Positions 1 to 7,526 are shown, numbered from the stretch's first letter. The stretch is DNA of 12,059 nucleotides from Lachnospiraceae bacterium (GCA_003520205.1 DOVG01000160.1:1-12059), one strand, 5' to 3'. Notes: generated by a model not told the origin, from the sequence alone. Translations and numbers: made by a program.

Positions 1-11
1 TTAGAGTATTC

Positions 12-3000
12 CTATATTAAATCCTCCAGTGTTTTGAATAATACATCCGGTTCTACCGGTTTACTTAGATGTGCATTCATCCCAGCCTGGAGACTCCTTT
101 GAACATCTTCATCAAATGCGTTAGCTGTTAGCGCTATGATAGGAATTGTTTTTGCATCGTCTCTCTCCAGTGCACGTATAGCTTTAGTAGCTTCCAGACC
201 ATCCATTTCCGGCATTCTCATATCCATGAGTATTGCGTCGTAATAACCTGCCGGTTTTGATATAAACTTATCTACAGCAACCCTTCCATTTTCAGCTATA
301 TCAACTGATATATCCTTCATCTCAAGAACCATCGACATTATTTCTGCATTTACATCCACATCCTCAGCAAGTAAAACTCTTCTTCCTGCAAGTTCTTTTT
401 TCTGTTCGATTTCAGATTCATTCTTTTTTCTAAATGCCTCTTTGAATTCATCCATCACATTTCCGGCAAAGAGTGGTTTAGAAACAAATGTATCTACTCC
501 TGCCTTTCTTGCCACTTCAGCTATTTCATCCCAATTATAAGAGGTTAGAATAATAATTGGTGTATGATAACCGACTATTTCACGTATCCTTTTCGTAGTT
601 TCTATTCCATCCATCTCAGGCATCTTCCAATCCACCAGTATCAGGTCATAGTCTTCTCTTCTTCCATGCTTAACTCTGACCATTTCTATGGCTTCCTGAC
701 CGGATGTAACTGTTTCACACTTTATTCCGACCTGACCCATGACTACATTTGCATGCTCACAGGCAATTGCATCATCATCGATAACAAGAACACTTATATC
801 ATGTGCGTCTATCTCTCCTTTAGTCAGTTCATCCCTTTCTTTCTCTGACTCGTGAAGAGTTACTGTAACTATGAATGTCGTCCCAACATTCTTCCTGCTT
901 TCAACATCAATATGACCATTCATCAGTTCCACTACACTCTTGGTTATAGGCATGCCAAGCCCCGTACTTCCATACTTGTTCGCCACCAGAGCATCTTCCT
1001 GAGTAAATGGTTCAAACAAATGTGGCAGATATTCCTCACTCATACCACAACCATTATCTGTCATGGTAAATCGAAGAGTGACATTTTTATCATAGTGATT
1101 TATATTCTCAACCAGAAGAGAAATCCTTCCTCCTTCCGGTGTAAACTTTACTGAATTTCCAAGAATATTTAAGAGTACCTGTCGAAGCTTTACATCGTCT
1201 CCAACGTAGTAGTCATCTACATCACCTTTCATATGGCACTCATACTCAAGTCCTTTATCCTTACACTGTCCTCCGATTATGGTATTAACCTGTTCCAGCA
1301 TTTTAGAAAACGAAAACTCTTCTTTTTTTATCACCATTCTGCCTGATTCTATACGAGACATATCAAGTATGTCATTAATAATTCCAAGAAGATGATTTGC
1401 ACTGGTACCAATTTTCTCAGAATGCTCACGTACCTTATCACTTATTTCAGAATCATTGAGTATTATACTGTTCAAACCAATGATAGCATTCATCGGTGTA
1501 CGTATCTCATGACTCATATTTGAAAGGAATGTTGTTTTTGCCTTATTGGCCTGTTCGGCTGCGGAAAGTGCTTCTTGTAAAGCCCTGCTCTGTTCCATGG
1601 TTTTTCTTGTTTCACTGTCTACATTTACAAAGCATGCACCTACAGCATGAACTATATGATCCTCTCTGTCCTCCGGATGTCTGACTCCTGCAAAACGTAT
1701 TTCCTCATATGAATCCACTCCATGGCGATGAACCATATAACGATAAGCTATTACTCTCTGAGTTTCAAGTCTTTCACGTATGCTATCCGGCTGAACAAAA
1801 TCTATAAATTCCTGCTTATATTCATCCTTTATAGTGCTACTTGCATACTTCTCCAATTCATACAGATAATCAAACCTGTCACCAGCCTTTAGGCCATTCT
1901 TTATAGCCGAATGCTGCTGGTAGCAAACCCCTTCGCCTGTTTCAAGGTCCAGATAATAGACACTCCAATAGTCCGATGCCAGTGCAGTAATAAGTCTATC
2001 CTGCTCTTCTCCCAGCTTTTTCTGATTCAGCAATTCTTCCTGGAGAGAAAGTCTGTTTTCCAGTTCTGCCTGCTTAATACGGTTCTCTGTCTCAGCAGTT
2101 TCCTTTTCAAGAACAAGATTTGCATTACTGCGCATCTGCCTTACTATTATATGAAACATAATAAGCAAAATCGCCGTAGCCAGGCATGACTGAATAATAC
2201 TTCTAAGTATCGTAGCATCCGATATGGACTTTATACGTTCACTGATTACATTTTCCCTTATAAGATATGTCAACATCCAGTCTGTCCCTTCAATCGGGAC
2301 ATATGTAAGGGTTTCCTGTATGCCGTTATAATTAAATGTGATTACACCTCTCTTATGATCTGCAAAATCTTCTTTTACCTGTTTCAGAGAATAATTCTTA
2401 TCAAACTTTGCTATCTCCAGTGCTTTAAAAAGATTATTAACATTTGCCTGTCCACTGAGGACTTTGTTACTCAGCGCTATTCCTTCAGAAGAATACAGAT
2501 TACAATATGTGGTATTTGACTCGTCAGATGCTACAGAAACACCCTGCAGCATTTCATCCATCTCTATCTCCATAAAACAGACCTTAAGCTCGTGATTTTT
2601 AAAAGAAACAGAGTTAACAGGTACCGCAATAATTACCGTCTTATTTTCTTCATTTATATCCTTAACATATATCTCCGCTTCTGAAAGCGTTTCATAATTA
2701 AAAGGATACTTGTCGATATCAGTTTTATTTCCGGTAGAAGTATATATCAGTCCACTCTCGTCAACAAAAGCAAACTTATCTAACTGAAAGAGGTTCTTCA
2801 TTCTGCGCTGAAATGCCTGCAGATGCTCATCATCACTAAGATCCTCTTCAGAAAGGGAATCGATTGCCGTGTTGATAACCTCTATATTATCATTCAGATT
2901 CTTCTCTACAATTTCTTCGCGTCTGCCTGCCAGCTCATCTAAATAAAAGAGGCTTACTGATTGAACAGCCTTTTTGGTTCCATCTGATGCGCTATGTCCC

Positions 3001-3092
3001 ATCCACAGAGTACCCACTATCATAATGAGCGCAACGAGAATGCCTCCAATTATTCCAACACGTATATTCATTTTACTGGAATGACTAATCAT
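12..3092 (-). CDS. Transmembrane hybrid sensor histidine kinase with two receiver domains
   Basis: This 1026-residue membrane kinase should sense an extracellular signal, autophosphorylate and pass phosphate through receiver domains to an Hpt protein. Order seen: TM helix about 11-31; extracellular sensor about 32-290 that looks Cache-like; TM helix about 297-318; coiled coil about 323-365; a PAS-like segment about 370-490; HisKA with phospho-acceptor His528 in SNMSHEIRTPMNAIIG; HATPase with N box around Asn646, G1 TDNGCGM (677-683) and G2 STGLGM; first receiver with Asp821 (VDWKMPEMDG) and Lys872; second receiver with Asp957 (MDMRMPEMDG) and Lys1011. All catalytic residues appear intact. There is no DNA-binding or other output domain, so the final response regulator must lie elsewhere. 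The ATG directly follows the TAA of the upstream Hpt gene (TAAATG) and is preceded by GGAAGGGAAG, which indicates translational coupling. The Cache assignment is the least certain part. Confidence 0.93.
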   Translation of the reverse strand: MISHSSKMNIRVGIIGGILVALIMIVGTLWMGHSASDGTKKAVQSVSLFYLDELAGRREEIVEKNLNDNIEVINTAIDSLSEEDLSDDEHLQAFQRRMKNLFQLDKFAFVDESGLIYTSTGNKTDIDKYPFNYETLSEAEIYVKDINEENKTVIIAVPVNSVSFKNHELKVCFMEIEMDEMLQGVSVASDESNTTYCNLYSSEGIALSNKVLSGQANVNNLFKALEIAKFDKNYSLKQVKEDFADHKRGVITFNYNGIQETLTYVPIEGTDWMLTYLIRENVISERIKSISDATILRSIIQSCLATAILLIMFHIIVRQMRSNANLVLEKETAETENRIKQAELENRLSLQEELLNQKKLGEEQDRLITALASDYWSVYYLDLETGEGVCYQQHSAIKNGLKAGDRFDYLYELEKYASSTIKDEYKQEFIDFVQPDSIRERLETQRVIAYRYMVHRHGVDSYEEIRFAGVRHPEDREDHIVHAVGACFVNVDSETRKTMEQSRALQEALSAAEQANKAKTTFLSNMSHEIRTPMNAIIGLNSIILNDSEISDKVREHSEKIGTSANHLLGIINDILDMSRIESGRMVIKKEEFSFSKMLEQVNTIIGGQCKDKGLEYECHMKGDVDDYYVGDDVKLRQVLLNILGNSVKFTPEGGRISLLVENINHYDKNVTLRFTMTDNGCGMSEEYLPHLFEPFTQEDALVANKYGSTGLGMPITKSVVELMNGHIDVESRKNVGTTFIVTVTLHESEKERDELTKGEIDAHDISVLVIDDDAIACEHANVVMGQVGIKCETVTSGQEAIEMVRVKHGRREDYDLILVDWKMPEMDGIETTKRIREIVGYHTPIIILTSYNWDEIAEVARKAGVDTFVSKPLFAGNVMDEFKEAFRKKNESEIEQKKELAGRRVLLAEDVDVNAEIMSMVLEMKDISVDIAENGRVAVDKFISKPAGYYDAILMDMRMPEMDGLEATKAIRALERDDAKTIPIIALTANAFDEDVQRSLQAGMNAHLSKPVEPDVLFKTLEDLI

Positions 3093-3443
3093 TTATCTTT
3101 CTTCCCTTCCCATTGCTCTAACAAATACGTCTCTGTTTTCCCTCATTTCATTTATCAGATCAGTATAATCCATATCTGTCCTGCTTCTAAGAAACTCCGT
3201 CATTTCATTAACTGGTTTTAATATAGGCTCAAGAGATAAATTCGCCAAAATCCCCTTTAGGGCATGTGCTTCTTCAAAGGCTTTATCCATATCCTTTTCC
3301 CTGATTTTTTCCGAGAGGCTATTATATCTTTCAGCTTCCAAAGCCTTTGATATCATTTTTAGATAAAATGCTTCATTGCCGGCACATCTTTTTACACCTT
3401 CTTCTACATTTGCTCCCAATTCAGCTAACATTTCGATTGTCAT
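3093..3443 (-). CDS. Stand-alone Hpt (histidine phosphotransfer) protein
   Basis: A small cytoplasmic four-helix phosphotransfer protein, expected to shuttle phosphate from the second receiver of the adjacent hybrid kinase to an unlinked response regulator. The phospho-acceptor is the His of EEAHALKGIL (residue 60 from the start used here). The preceding GNEAFYLKMI resembles the first helix of Hpt proteins that begin with MTIEML. I place the start at this ATG because it matches that family start and has AGGGGG six bases upstream. An in-frame ATG at 3476 with GGGGA upstream would add 11 residues and cannot be excluded. The stop codon abuts the start of the kinase gene. The gap to the upstream lipoprotein gene is 19-52 bp, so it is probably co-transcribed with both. 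Confidence 0.88.
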   Translation of the reverse strand: MTIEMLAELGANVEEGVKRCAGNEAFYLKMISKALEAERYNSLSEKIREKDMDKAFEEAHALKGILANLSLEPILKPVNEMTEFLRSRTDMDYTDLINEMRENRDVFVRAMGREER

Positions 3444-3495
3444 ACCGTACCCCCTATCACTAAACATTAAAGTCATTATTTCCCCATTTTAACCT

Positions 3496-5076
3496 TTAAT
3501 CTACACTATCTTCACTGACAGGGAACGTATAATATGTATCAGGATATGGCTCATCCTCAAGAGTGAAATGCCACCACTCTTCATCAAGTGGTTTAAATCC
3601 ATGATTCATCATAGCTTCTCTCAGTATCATTCTATTGTTATACTGTTCCTCTGTTATGTCTTTATAATCAGGATGAGATAGCTCTCCGAAGTAATCAAAT
3701 GTACCACCCATATCCACTTCTTTCTCTGTTCTCATATCGAACAAAGTAAGATCAAGGGTACTTCCTCTGCTATGTCCCGAATGTTCAGCTATATATCCCT
3801 GATCGAATAAAACCGACTTGTCAAGTTCAGGATAGAAGTAGTCCTTCATCCTTGTATCATCAACATCTTCAGCCCACTTTACGAAATTTGTAACTGCCAT
3901 CTGAGGACGATATGCATCATAAATCTTGAGCCTGTAACCCTTTTCCTTAAGCTCCTTACTGACTTCCTCAAGCTTCTCTGCCGCTTCAGAAGTAAGAAGC
4001 GCAACCGGCTCTTCATATCCATCTATCCTATCACCGACAAAGTTATAGGTTGAATAGTAACGAATTTCCAGAATAGCATCAGGAACTGCTTCACTCAGAA
4101 GCACAAAATCAGAAGCATCATTTGACAGTTTAGTTCCATCCTCTGCATAGGTTATTTCAACCTTATCAGCATCTGTGTTCGATGCAGCTTTTTCTTCAAC
4201 CTCAGTATCTTCATTCTTCTCAACTTTCTTGATATCTTCTGATTGATCAACCGCCAAATCAAAGCCTTCAAAATTCTCATTATCCGGAAGTATCATATCA
4301 AAACCATCTGTGTAGTCCCAGGCTACATCAGCAGAGTCAACACTCATTCCCAGAACATGCCCGCCCTTGGTCTTATCTTCAGATACAAAATGAAGATGCC
4401 ATCCGGTAGCATTCATTTTATCCATATATGGCGGACAATAAAGACCAACAACTGTTCCCTTTATATTTTCATAATCATAAAAAGTTTGATCTGTTTCTAA
4501 AACCTCTGCCAGTGGCTTGTATGGTTCAGTCTGTGAGTATTCACTTCTGACATTCATTTCTTTGAATGTTCCATCTATTCTAATAAAATAGAATCTATTC
4601 TCACCCAGTTCTTCCACTTTGGCATTTAGTTTTTCCTGAAGCCCGGTAACATCGCCTATTCCTTCGACCTTAACTTCATCATCCTTATCGAAAAAGGTCA
4701 CATTAGAGAAAGGAATAGTTTCATCATCCGGAACCTTTTCAACACTACCATCTGCAGCAGCCCGGTAAACATCTCCATCTACCATAATAAGTTCGCCATT
4801 TAATTTATCAAATGTACCGATTCCAATGTCTCCACGTTTTTTTAGTTCACCCACTGTAAGACTTCCTTTGTAGTCTCCCAAAGTAAGTCCTTGAAGAAGT
4901 GATACCTGATAAACAGTTTCTCTGTCATACTCACTACTTTCCACTGTCTCTGTATCTACAGTACCTTCTTCATCATTTTCAGGATTTTCAACATTCCCGG
5001 TCCCACATGATGTAAGCATCATTAACATAGATAATATAACCGCAGTATTCCTTATCTTTGATTTTTTAAAACTCAT
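3496..5076 (-). CDS. Lipoprotein fusing alpha-acetolactate decarboxylase to VanX-type D-Ala-D-Ala dipeptidase
   Basis: A 526-residue predicted surface lipoprotein. A basic, hydrophobic signal peptide ends in lipobox LTSC with Cys24, followed by an acidic linker. Residues about 52-287 match alpha-acetolactate decarboxylase (acetolactate to acetoin and CO2): GTFDKLNGEL with Glu95, Arg177, the metal-binding trio His227, His229 and His240 in GWHLHF...GGHVL, and a closing glutamate near 286. A charged linker (about 288-318) leads to residues about 320-520, which match the M15D/VanX D-Ala-D-Ala dipeptidase family: DAYRP with Arg390, the zinc motif SGHSRGSTLD with His435 and Asp442, and EWWHF with Glu500 and His503. 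Both active sites look complete. The start has a strong AGGAGG site (AGGAGGTGTAAG then ATG). No van ligase or regulator genes and no acetolactate synthase gene are adjacent, so neither glycopeptide resistance nor acetoin metabolism can be assumed. Domain identities are confident; the joint role is unknown. Confidence 0.92.
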   Translation of the reverse strand: MSFKKSKIRNTAVILSMLMMLTSCGTGNVENPENDEEGTVDTETVESSEYDRETVYQVSLLQGLTLGDYKGSLTVGELKKRGDIGIGTFDKLNGELIMVDGDVYRAAADGSVEKVPDDETIPFSNVTFFDKDDEVKVEGIGDVTGLQEKLNAKVEELGENRFYFIRIDGTFKEMNVRSEYSQTEPYKPLAEVLETDQTFYDYENIKGTVVGLYCPPYMDKMNATGWHLHFVSEDKTKGGHVLGMSVDSADVAWDYTDGFDMILPDNENFEGFDLAVDQSEDIKKVEKNEDTEVEEKAASNTDADKVEITYAEDGTKLSNDASDFVLLSEAVPDAILEIRYYSTYNFVGDRIDGYEEPVALLTSEAAEKLEEVSKELKEKGYRLKIYDAYRPQMAVTNFVKWAEDVDDTRMKDYFYPELDKSVLFDQGYIAEHSGHSRGSTLDLTLFDMRTEKEVDMGGTFDYFGELSHPDYKDITEEQYNNRMILREAMMNHGFKPLDEEWWHFTLEDEPYPDTYYTFPVSEDSVD

Positions 5077-5124
5077 CTTACACCTCCTGTTTTATACTCA
5101 GTATTTTAGTTTTCAATCCCTGTT

Positions 5125-5556
5125 CTATATATCAACTTTTCCTTCAAGAATATTCTTATAATCGGCAAGATTCTTCCGAAGCAGATTCGGTGTATCCAGT
5201 TCGTAAGGGCATTTACTCTTACATAGACCACAGTCTACGCACTCCTCTATTTTCATCATAAGCCCCTGCCATTCTTCAGATAGAAAGTTTTGTGAAAACT
5301 TATCTGGAGTCTTTGCCATAGTTTTTGACGAGATGTATATCTTCTCACGCATGCCCTCGATGGTTCCAAATGCCTCTCCCATTTTCTCTTCACTATCAGA
5401 ATAAGCACGTGCCGTGTCAAAAAACCTCATTCCACCTTCATAAGCTCGCCTAAGCAGTTTAACTGCTGTGTCCATGTCAACTCTCTGAATGGGCAATGCA
5501 CCGAAAGCATTCTGCGGTACTTTTATTTCTGTTTTTCCTAAAATTATTTCTCTCAT
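5125..5556 (-). pseudogene. Internally deleted aldo/keto reductase with C-terminal 4Fe-4S motif
   Basis: The first 88 residues or so match the start of a ferredoxin-linked aldo/keto reductase: REIILGKTEIKV, then FFDTARAYSDSE with the catalytic Asp and Tyr, then ISSKT with the catalytic Lys. The last 50 or so match the C-terminal cluster-binding tail of the same family, CVDCGLCKSKCP, followed by a DTPNLLRKN helix. The middle of the TIM barrel, including the catalytic His and most of the NADP site, is missing. These reductases usually run to well over 300 residues; this one has 143. The frame stays open, so the loss looks like an in-frame internal deletion. The ATG at 5556 is preferred (GAGG seven bases upstream); a TTG two codons earlier lies too close to that site. 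It is unlikely to be an active reductase but might still give a small iron-sulfur protein. It is the first gene after a good promoter and may act mainly as a leader for the lipoprotein gene. Confidence 0.75.
5285..5301. repeat. Inverted repeat at the deletion junction of the reductase remnant
   Basis: A perfect 7-bp inverted repeat, AAGTTTT-GTG-AAAACTT, falls where reductase N-terminal similarity stops and the C-terminal tail begins (around codons 86-92). Short palindromes can promote replication slippage, so it may mark how the internal deletion arose. That link is inference. Confidence 0.5.
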
Positions 5557-5637
5557 ATTCAATCCTCAATTATCCTGAAAAAATTTTTACAAGCTATTCT
5601 CCAAAAACAAAACACCTTGGTTTCAGATATCAAATTC

Positions 5638-5665
5638 ATTATAACATAGATTTACGTGGTTACAA
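5638..5665 (-). promoter_or_regulatory. Predicted extended -10 promoter for the leftward lipoprotein/kinase unit
   Basis: On the minus strand, TTGTAA (-35, four of six consensus bases) is followed after 16 bp by a perfect TATAAT (-10) with an upstream TG, giving the extended -10 form TGTTATAAT. It lies about 80 bp upstream of the reductase-remnant ATG. No clear terminator appears in the 48-bp gap after the remnant, so it could drive the lipoprotein, Hpt and kinase genes as well. It has not been tested. Confidence 0.6.
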
Positions 5666-5716
5666 TGTTGCTATCTAATAATGTCGATGAATCATTTATG
5701 TTGAAATTATTTCATG

Positions 5717-5745
5717 TTGACATGTATATGTAAATATTACATATT
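5717..5745 (+). promoter_or_regulatory. Predicted promoter of the ABC transporter operon
   Basis: A perfect TTGACA (-35, 5717-5722) lies 17 bp upstream of CATATT (5740-5745), a weak -10 match; other -10 registers in this AT-rich stretch are possible. The -35 sits in a small palindrome (CATGT-TG-ACATG, 5713-5724), and the spacer and -10 sit in two larger ones. A repressor bound there would directly block RNA polymerase. Confidence 0.5.
5726..5744. promoter_or_regulatory. Operator-like perfect palindrome in promoter spacer
   Basis: ATATGTAA-ATA-TTACATAT is a perfect inverted repeat with 8-bp arms, located between the -35 and the proposed -10. Its right arm is shared with the larger palindrome that follows, and the ATATGTAA half-site recurs at 5766-5773, giving three half-sites in under 50 bp. 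It is a plausible binding site for the GntR-type regulator encoded by the last gene of this operon. That pairing is inference. Confidence 0.5.
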
Positions 5746-5773
5746 GTACATATCTGATATATACAATATGTAA
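5737..5773. promoter_or_regulatory. 37-bp near-perfect palindrome upstream of the ABC operon
   Basis: The arms begin TTACATATTGTA (5737-5748) and end TACAATATGTAA (5762-5773). They continue inward through one mismatched pair to ATATC and GATAT around a single central T. Seventeen of 18 positions per arm pair. It ends three bases before the GAGG ribosome binding site of the ATPase gene (5777-5780). It may act as a DNA operator, as an RNA hairpin in the 5' leader, or both. It has no T-run, so it is not a simple terminator. Confidence 0.6.
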
Positions 5774-5788
5774 ACTGAGGTATATAAT

Positions 5789-6676
5789 ATGAGTAATGTA
5801 AATGAATATGAAAATGCAATAGAAATAAAGAATCTTACTAAAAGATACGATGGCTTTACACTGGATAATGTAAGTTTCGATGTACCTAAGGGTAGCATTA
5901 TGGGCTTCATCGGACAGAATGGGGCAGGTAAAACAACAACCATAAATTCCCTGCTTAATATTATTAATTGGGATAGCGGTGAGATTCGTCTTCTGGGGCA
6001 AGATATGCCTGAACATGAATTCGAAGTTAAAGAGCAGATAGCTGCGATATTCGATGTGCTCCCTTTTAATGATGACCTTTCTGCTAAACATCTAAACCGA
6101 ATCATGCGTGGAATCTGGAAGGAGTGGAATGAGGAGTGTTTCTTGAATTTCCTGGAAAGATTCCAGCTTCCATTTAAGAAGAAGTTCGGACAGTTTTCAA
6201 AAGGTATGAAGATGAAGCTTCAGATAGCAGCCGGACTTTCACATAATGCGAAGCTTCTGATAATGGATGAGGCAACAACTGGGCTTGATCCGGTAGTAAG
6301 AAATGAAATCTTAGATATTTTCCTTGAGTATTTGCAGGATGAAAATAACTCAATTCTCATGTCTTCACATATCACATCGGACTTGGAGAAGATAGCAGAT
6401 ATGGTTACATTTATCGATAAAGGAAAGATACTTCTCACAGGAATTAAGGACGAAATCCTGGATAATCATGGAGTTGTAAAGTGTTCCAAGAAGGATTTTA
6501 AGGACTTTGATAGAGAAGACTATATTAGTGCCAGAGTTACTGACTTTGGAGCTGAAGTGATGGTAAGCGACCGCGCTAAGGCGAAGAATAAATACTCGGG
6601 TGCGGTAATAGATAAGACTACCCTTGAAGAGATAATGCTCTTCTATGTTAACAGGGATAGAAATCAGTGGAGTTAG
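5789..6676 (+). CDS. ABC transporter ATP-binding protein (YtrB/BcrA-type)
   Basis: A 295-residue cytoplasmic ATPase that should power export or envelope remodelling with the two membrane proteins encoded next. Visible motifs: Walker A GQNGAGKTT (42-50), a degenerate signature FSKGMKMK (136-143) in place of LSGGQ, Walker B LLIMDE (156-161) followed by a TTGLDP D-loop, and H-loop SSH with His194. The usual Q-loop glutamine is not evident in IFDVLPFNDDL; degenerate signature and Q-loop sequences occur in YtrB/BcrA-like ATPases, so I do not read this as inactivation. The C-terminal 80 residues or so form the variable extension of this group. The start has GAGG eight bases upstream. It is the first gene of a five-gene operon under a palindrome-rich promoter. 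Substrate is unknown; antimicrobial peptides or cell-wall-active compounds are the family precedent. Confidence 0.93.
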   Translation: MSNVNEYENAIEIKNLTKRYDGFTLDNVSFDVPKGSIMGFIGQNGAGKTTTINSLLNIINWDSGEIRLLGQDMPEHEFEVKEQIAAIFDVLPFNDDLSAKHLNRIMRGIWKEWNEECFLNFLERFQLPFKKKFGQFSKGMKMKLQIAAGLSHNAKLLIMDEATTGLDPVVRNEILDIFLEYLQDENNSILMSSHITSDLEKIADMVTFIDKGKILLTGIKDEILDNHGVVKCSKKDFKDFDREDYISARVTDFGAEVMVSDRAKAKNKYSGAVIDKTTLEEIMLFYVNRDRNQWS

Positions 6677-6746
6677 GCATATACCTAAATAAGAGGCATT
6701 ATGTATGGATTAAGTAAAAAAGGAAAACTGGTTAAGGAGTCAATTT

Positions 6747-7526
6747 ATGAAGGAATTGATTATTAGAGATACATATTTAATACGAAAAAATCTCCTGATA
6801 ACCTTTGGACTATTCCTGGTTATATTATTGCTGGGACTTATGGCAGTTTTATCGGCTAAGTATGGAAATATTGCAAAATACTCATTTGATAGTGGGTTGA
6901 TTAATGATGTTTTGCAGGTTTCAACTGCGTTCGGGATAGTTGCAGGGGTAATAATTGGTACTGCCGTGGAGCATATATATAATCTGATAAATAAGGATTA
7001 TAATTGTGGGTGGCATCACTATCTTCTGTCTTCTGGAATAAAGCCGGAAGTTTTGGTTGGTGAGAAATATCTAATGGTAGTCATTATCGATATCATATGT
7101 TTACTTACAGGTATAGGTGGATGTCAGTTTCTGAAAACTATATCCGGGGCAGGCGAGGGATTAATCTTTAAAGGTGCATTAGCCTCGCATGAAGGTGGAC
7201 TCATACTTGCCTGGTTTACATCGATTCTTCTTATCATCGGGAGTTACTTTTCTACACTGGAATATGCTTATAAGGGAAAGAATAACCAGAAGACGGATTT
7301 TGTGAAGATTCTTCCGATTATAGCCGCTATCGTAATCGGCATGATTATTTTTATAATTCTGGAACGGGATGAAGAAGCAAGTAAGAGAATGCTTATGGAA
7401 CTGTTTGATAAAATGCAGAATGTGACGGTGTTATATATAGTACCGATTGTAACATCATTAGTTGTTACTGTAATCTGCTACCTGATTTCAGTAAGAATAG
7501 TTAGGAAAGAGGGGAAGCGGTTATGA
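6747..7526 (+). CDS. ABC-2-like transporter permease subunit 1
   Basis: A 259-residue integral membrane protein with about six hydrophobic segments by eye (about 14-38, 55-80, 108-130, 150-172, 187-206 and 228-252) and a short basic cytoplasmic N terminus (MKELIIRDTYLIRKN) typical of ABC-2-type permeases. No enzymatic motif is visible. AAGGAG seven bases upstream of the ATG supports the start. It follows the ATPase gene after 70 bp and overlaps the second permease gene by four bases (ATGA), consistent with a heteromeric transporter of one ATPase and two different membrane subunits. Family assignment rests on topology and context rather than on a diagnostic motif. Confidence 0.85.
   Translation: MKELIIRDTYLIRKNLLITFGLFLVILLLGLMAVLSAKYGNIAKYSFDSGLINDVLQVSTAFGIVAGVIIGTAVEHIYNLINKDYNCGWHHYLLSSGIKPEVLVGEKYLMVVIIDIICLLTGIGGCQFLKTISGAGEGLIFKGALASHEGGLILAWFTSILLIIGSYFSTLEYAYKGKNNQKTDFVKILPIIAAIVIGMIIFIILERDEEASKRMLMELFDKMQNVTVLYIVPIVTSLVVTVICYLISVRIVRKEGKRL

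Noticed and set aside
564..2189. Several plus-strand open frames of 60-100 codons opposite the hybrid kinase gene.
   Set aside because: They are rich in Cys, His, Tyr and Phe with no domain pattern, lie wholly antisense to strongly supported kinase domains, and look like reverse-strand shadows.
3496..5076. Reading the VanX domain as part of a glycopeptide-resistance cassette.
   Set aside because: No D-Ala-D-Lac or D-Ala-D-Ser ligase, dehydrogenase or VanRS-type pair is adjacent, and the lipobox puts the enzyme outside the cytoplasm, where it cannot deplete the D-Ala-D-Ala precursor pool.
5088..5115. TTGAAA and TATAAA on the minus strand before the lipoprotein gene, as a separate promoter.
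   Set aside because: The spacing is only 14 bp and TATAAA almost touches the ribosome binding site. Read-through from the upstream extended -10 promoter is simpler, although a second promoter cannot be excluded.
5783..5788. A perfect TATAAT directly before the ATPase start codon, as a -10 for a leaderless transcript.
   Set aside because: It lies between a good GAGG ribosome binding site and the ATG, so transcription from it would begin inside the gene. It is better explained by AT-rich spacer sequence.
5696..6105. Two open minus-strand frames (131 and 122 codons) antisense to the start of the ABC ATPase gene.
   Set aside because: They lie opposite a gene with complete Walker, signature and H-loop motifs, show no recognisable domain, and run into the AT-rich promoter spacer.
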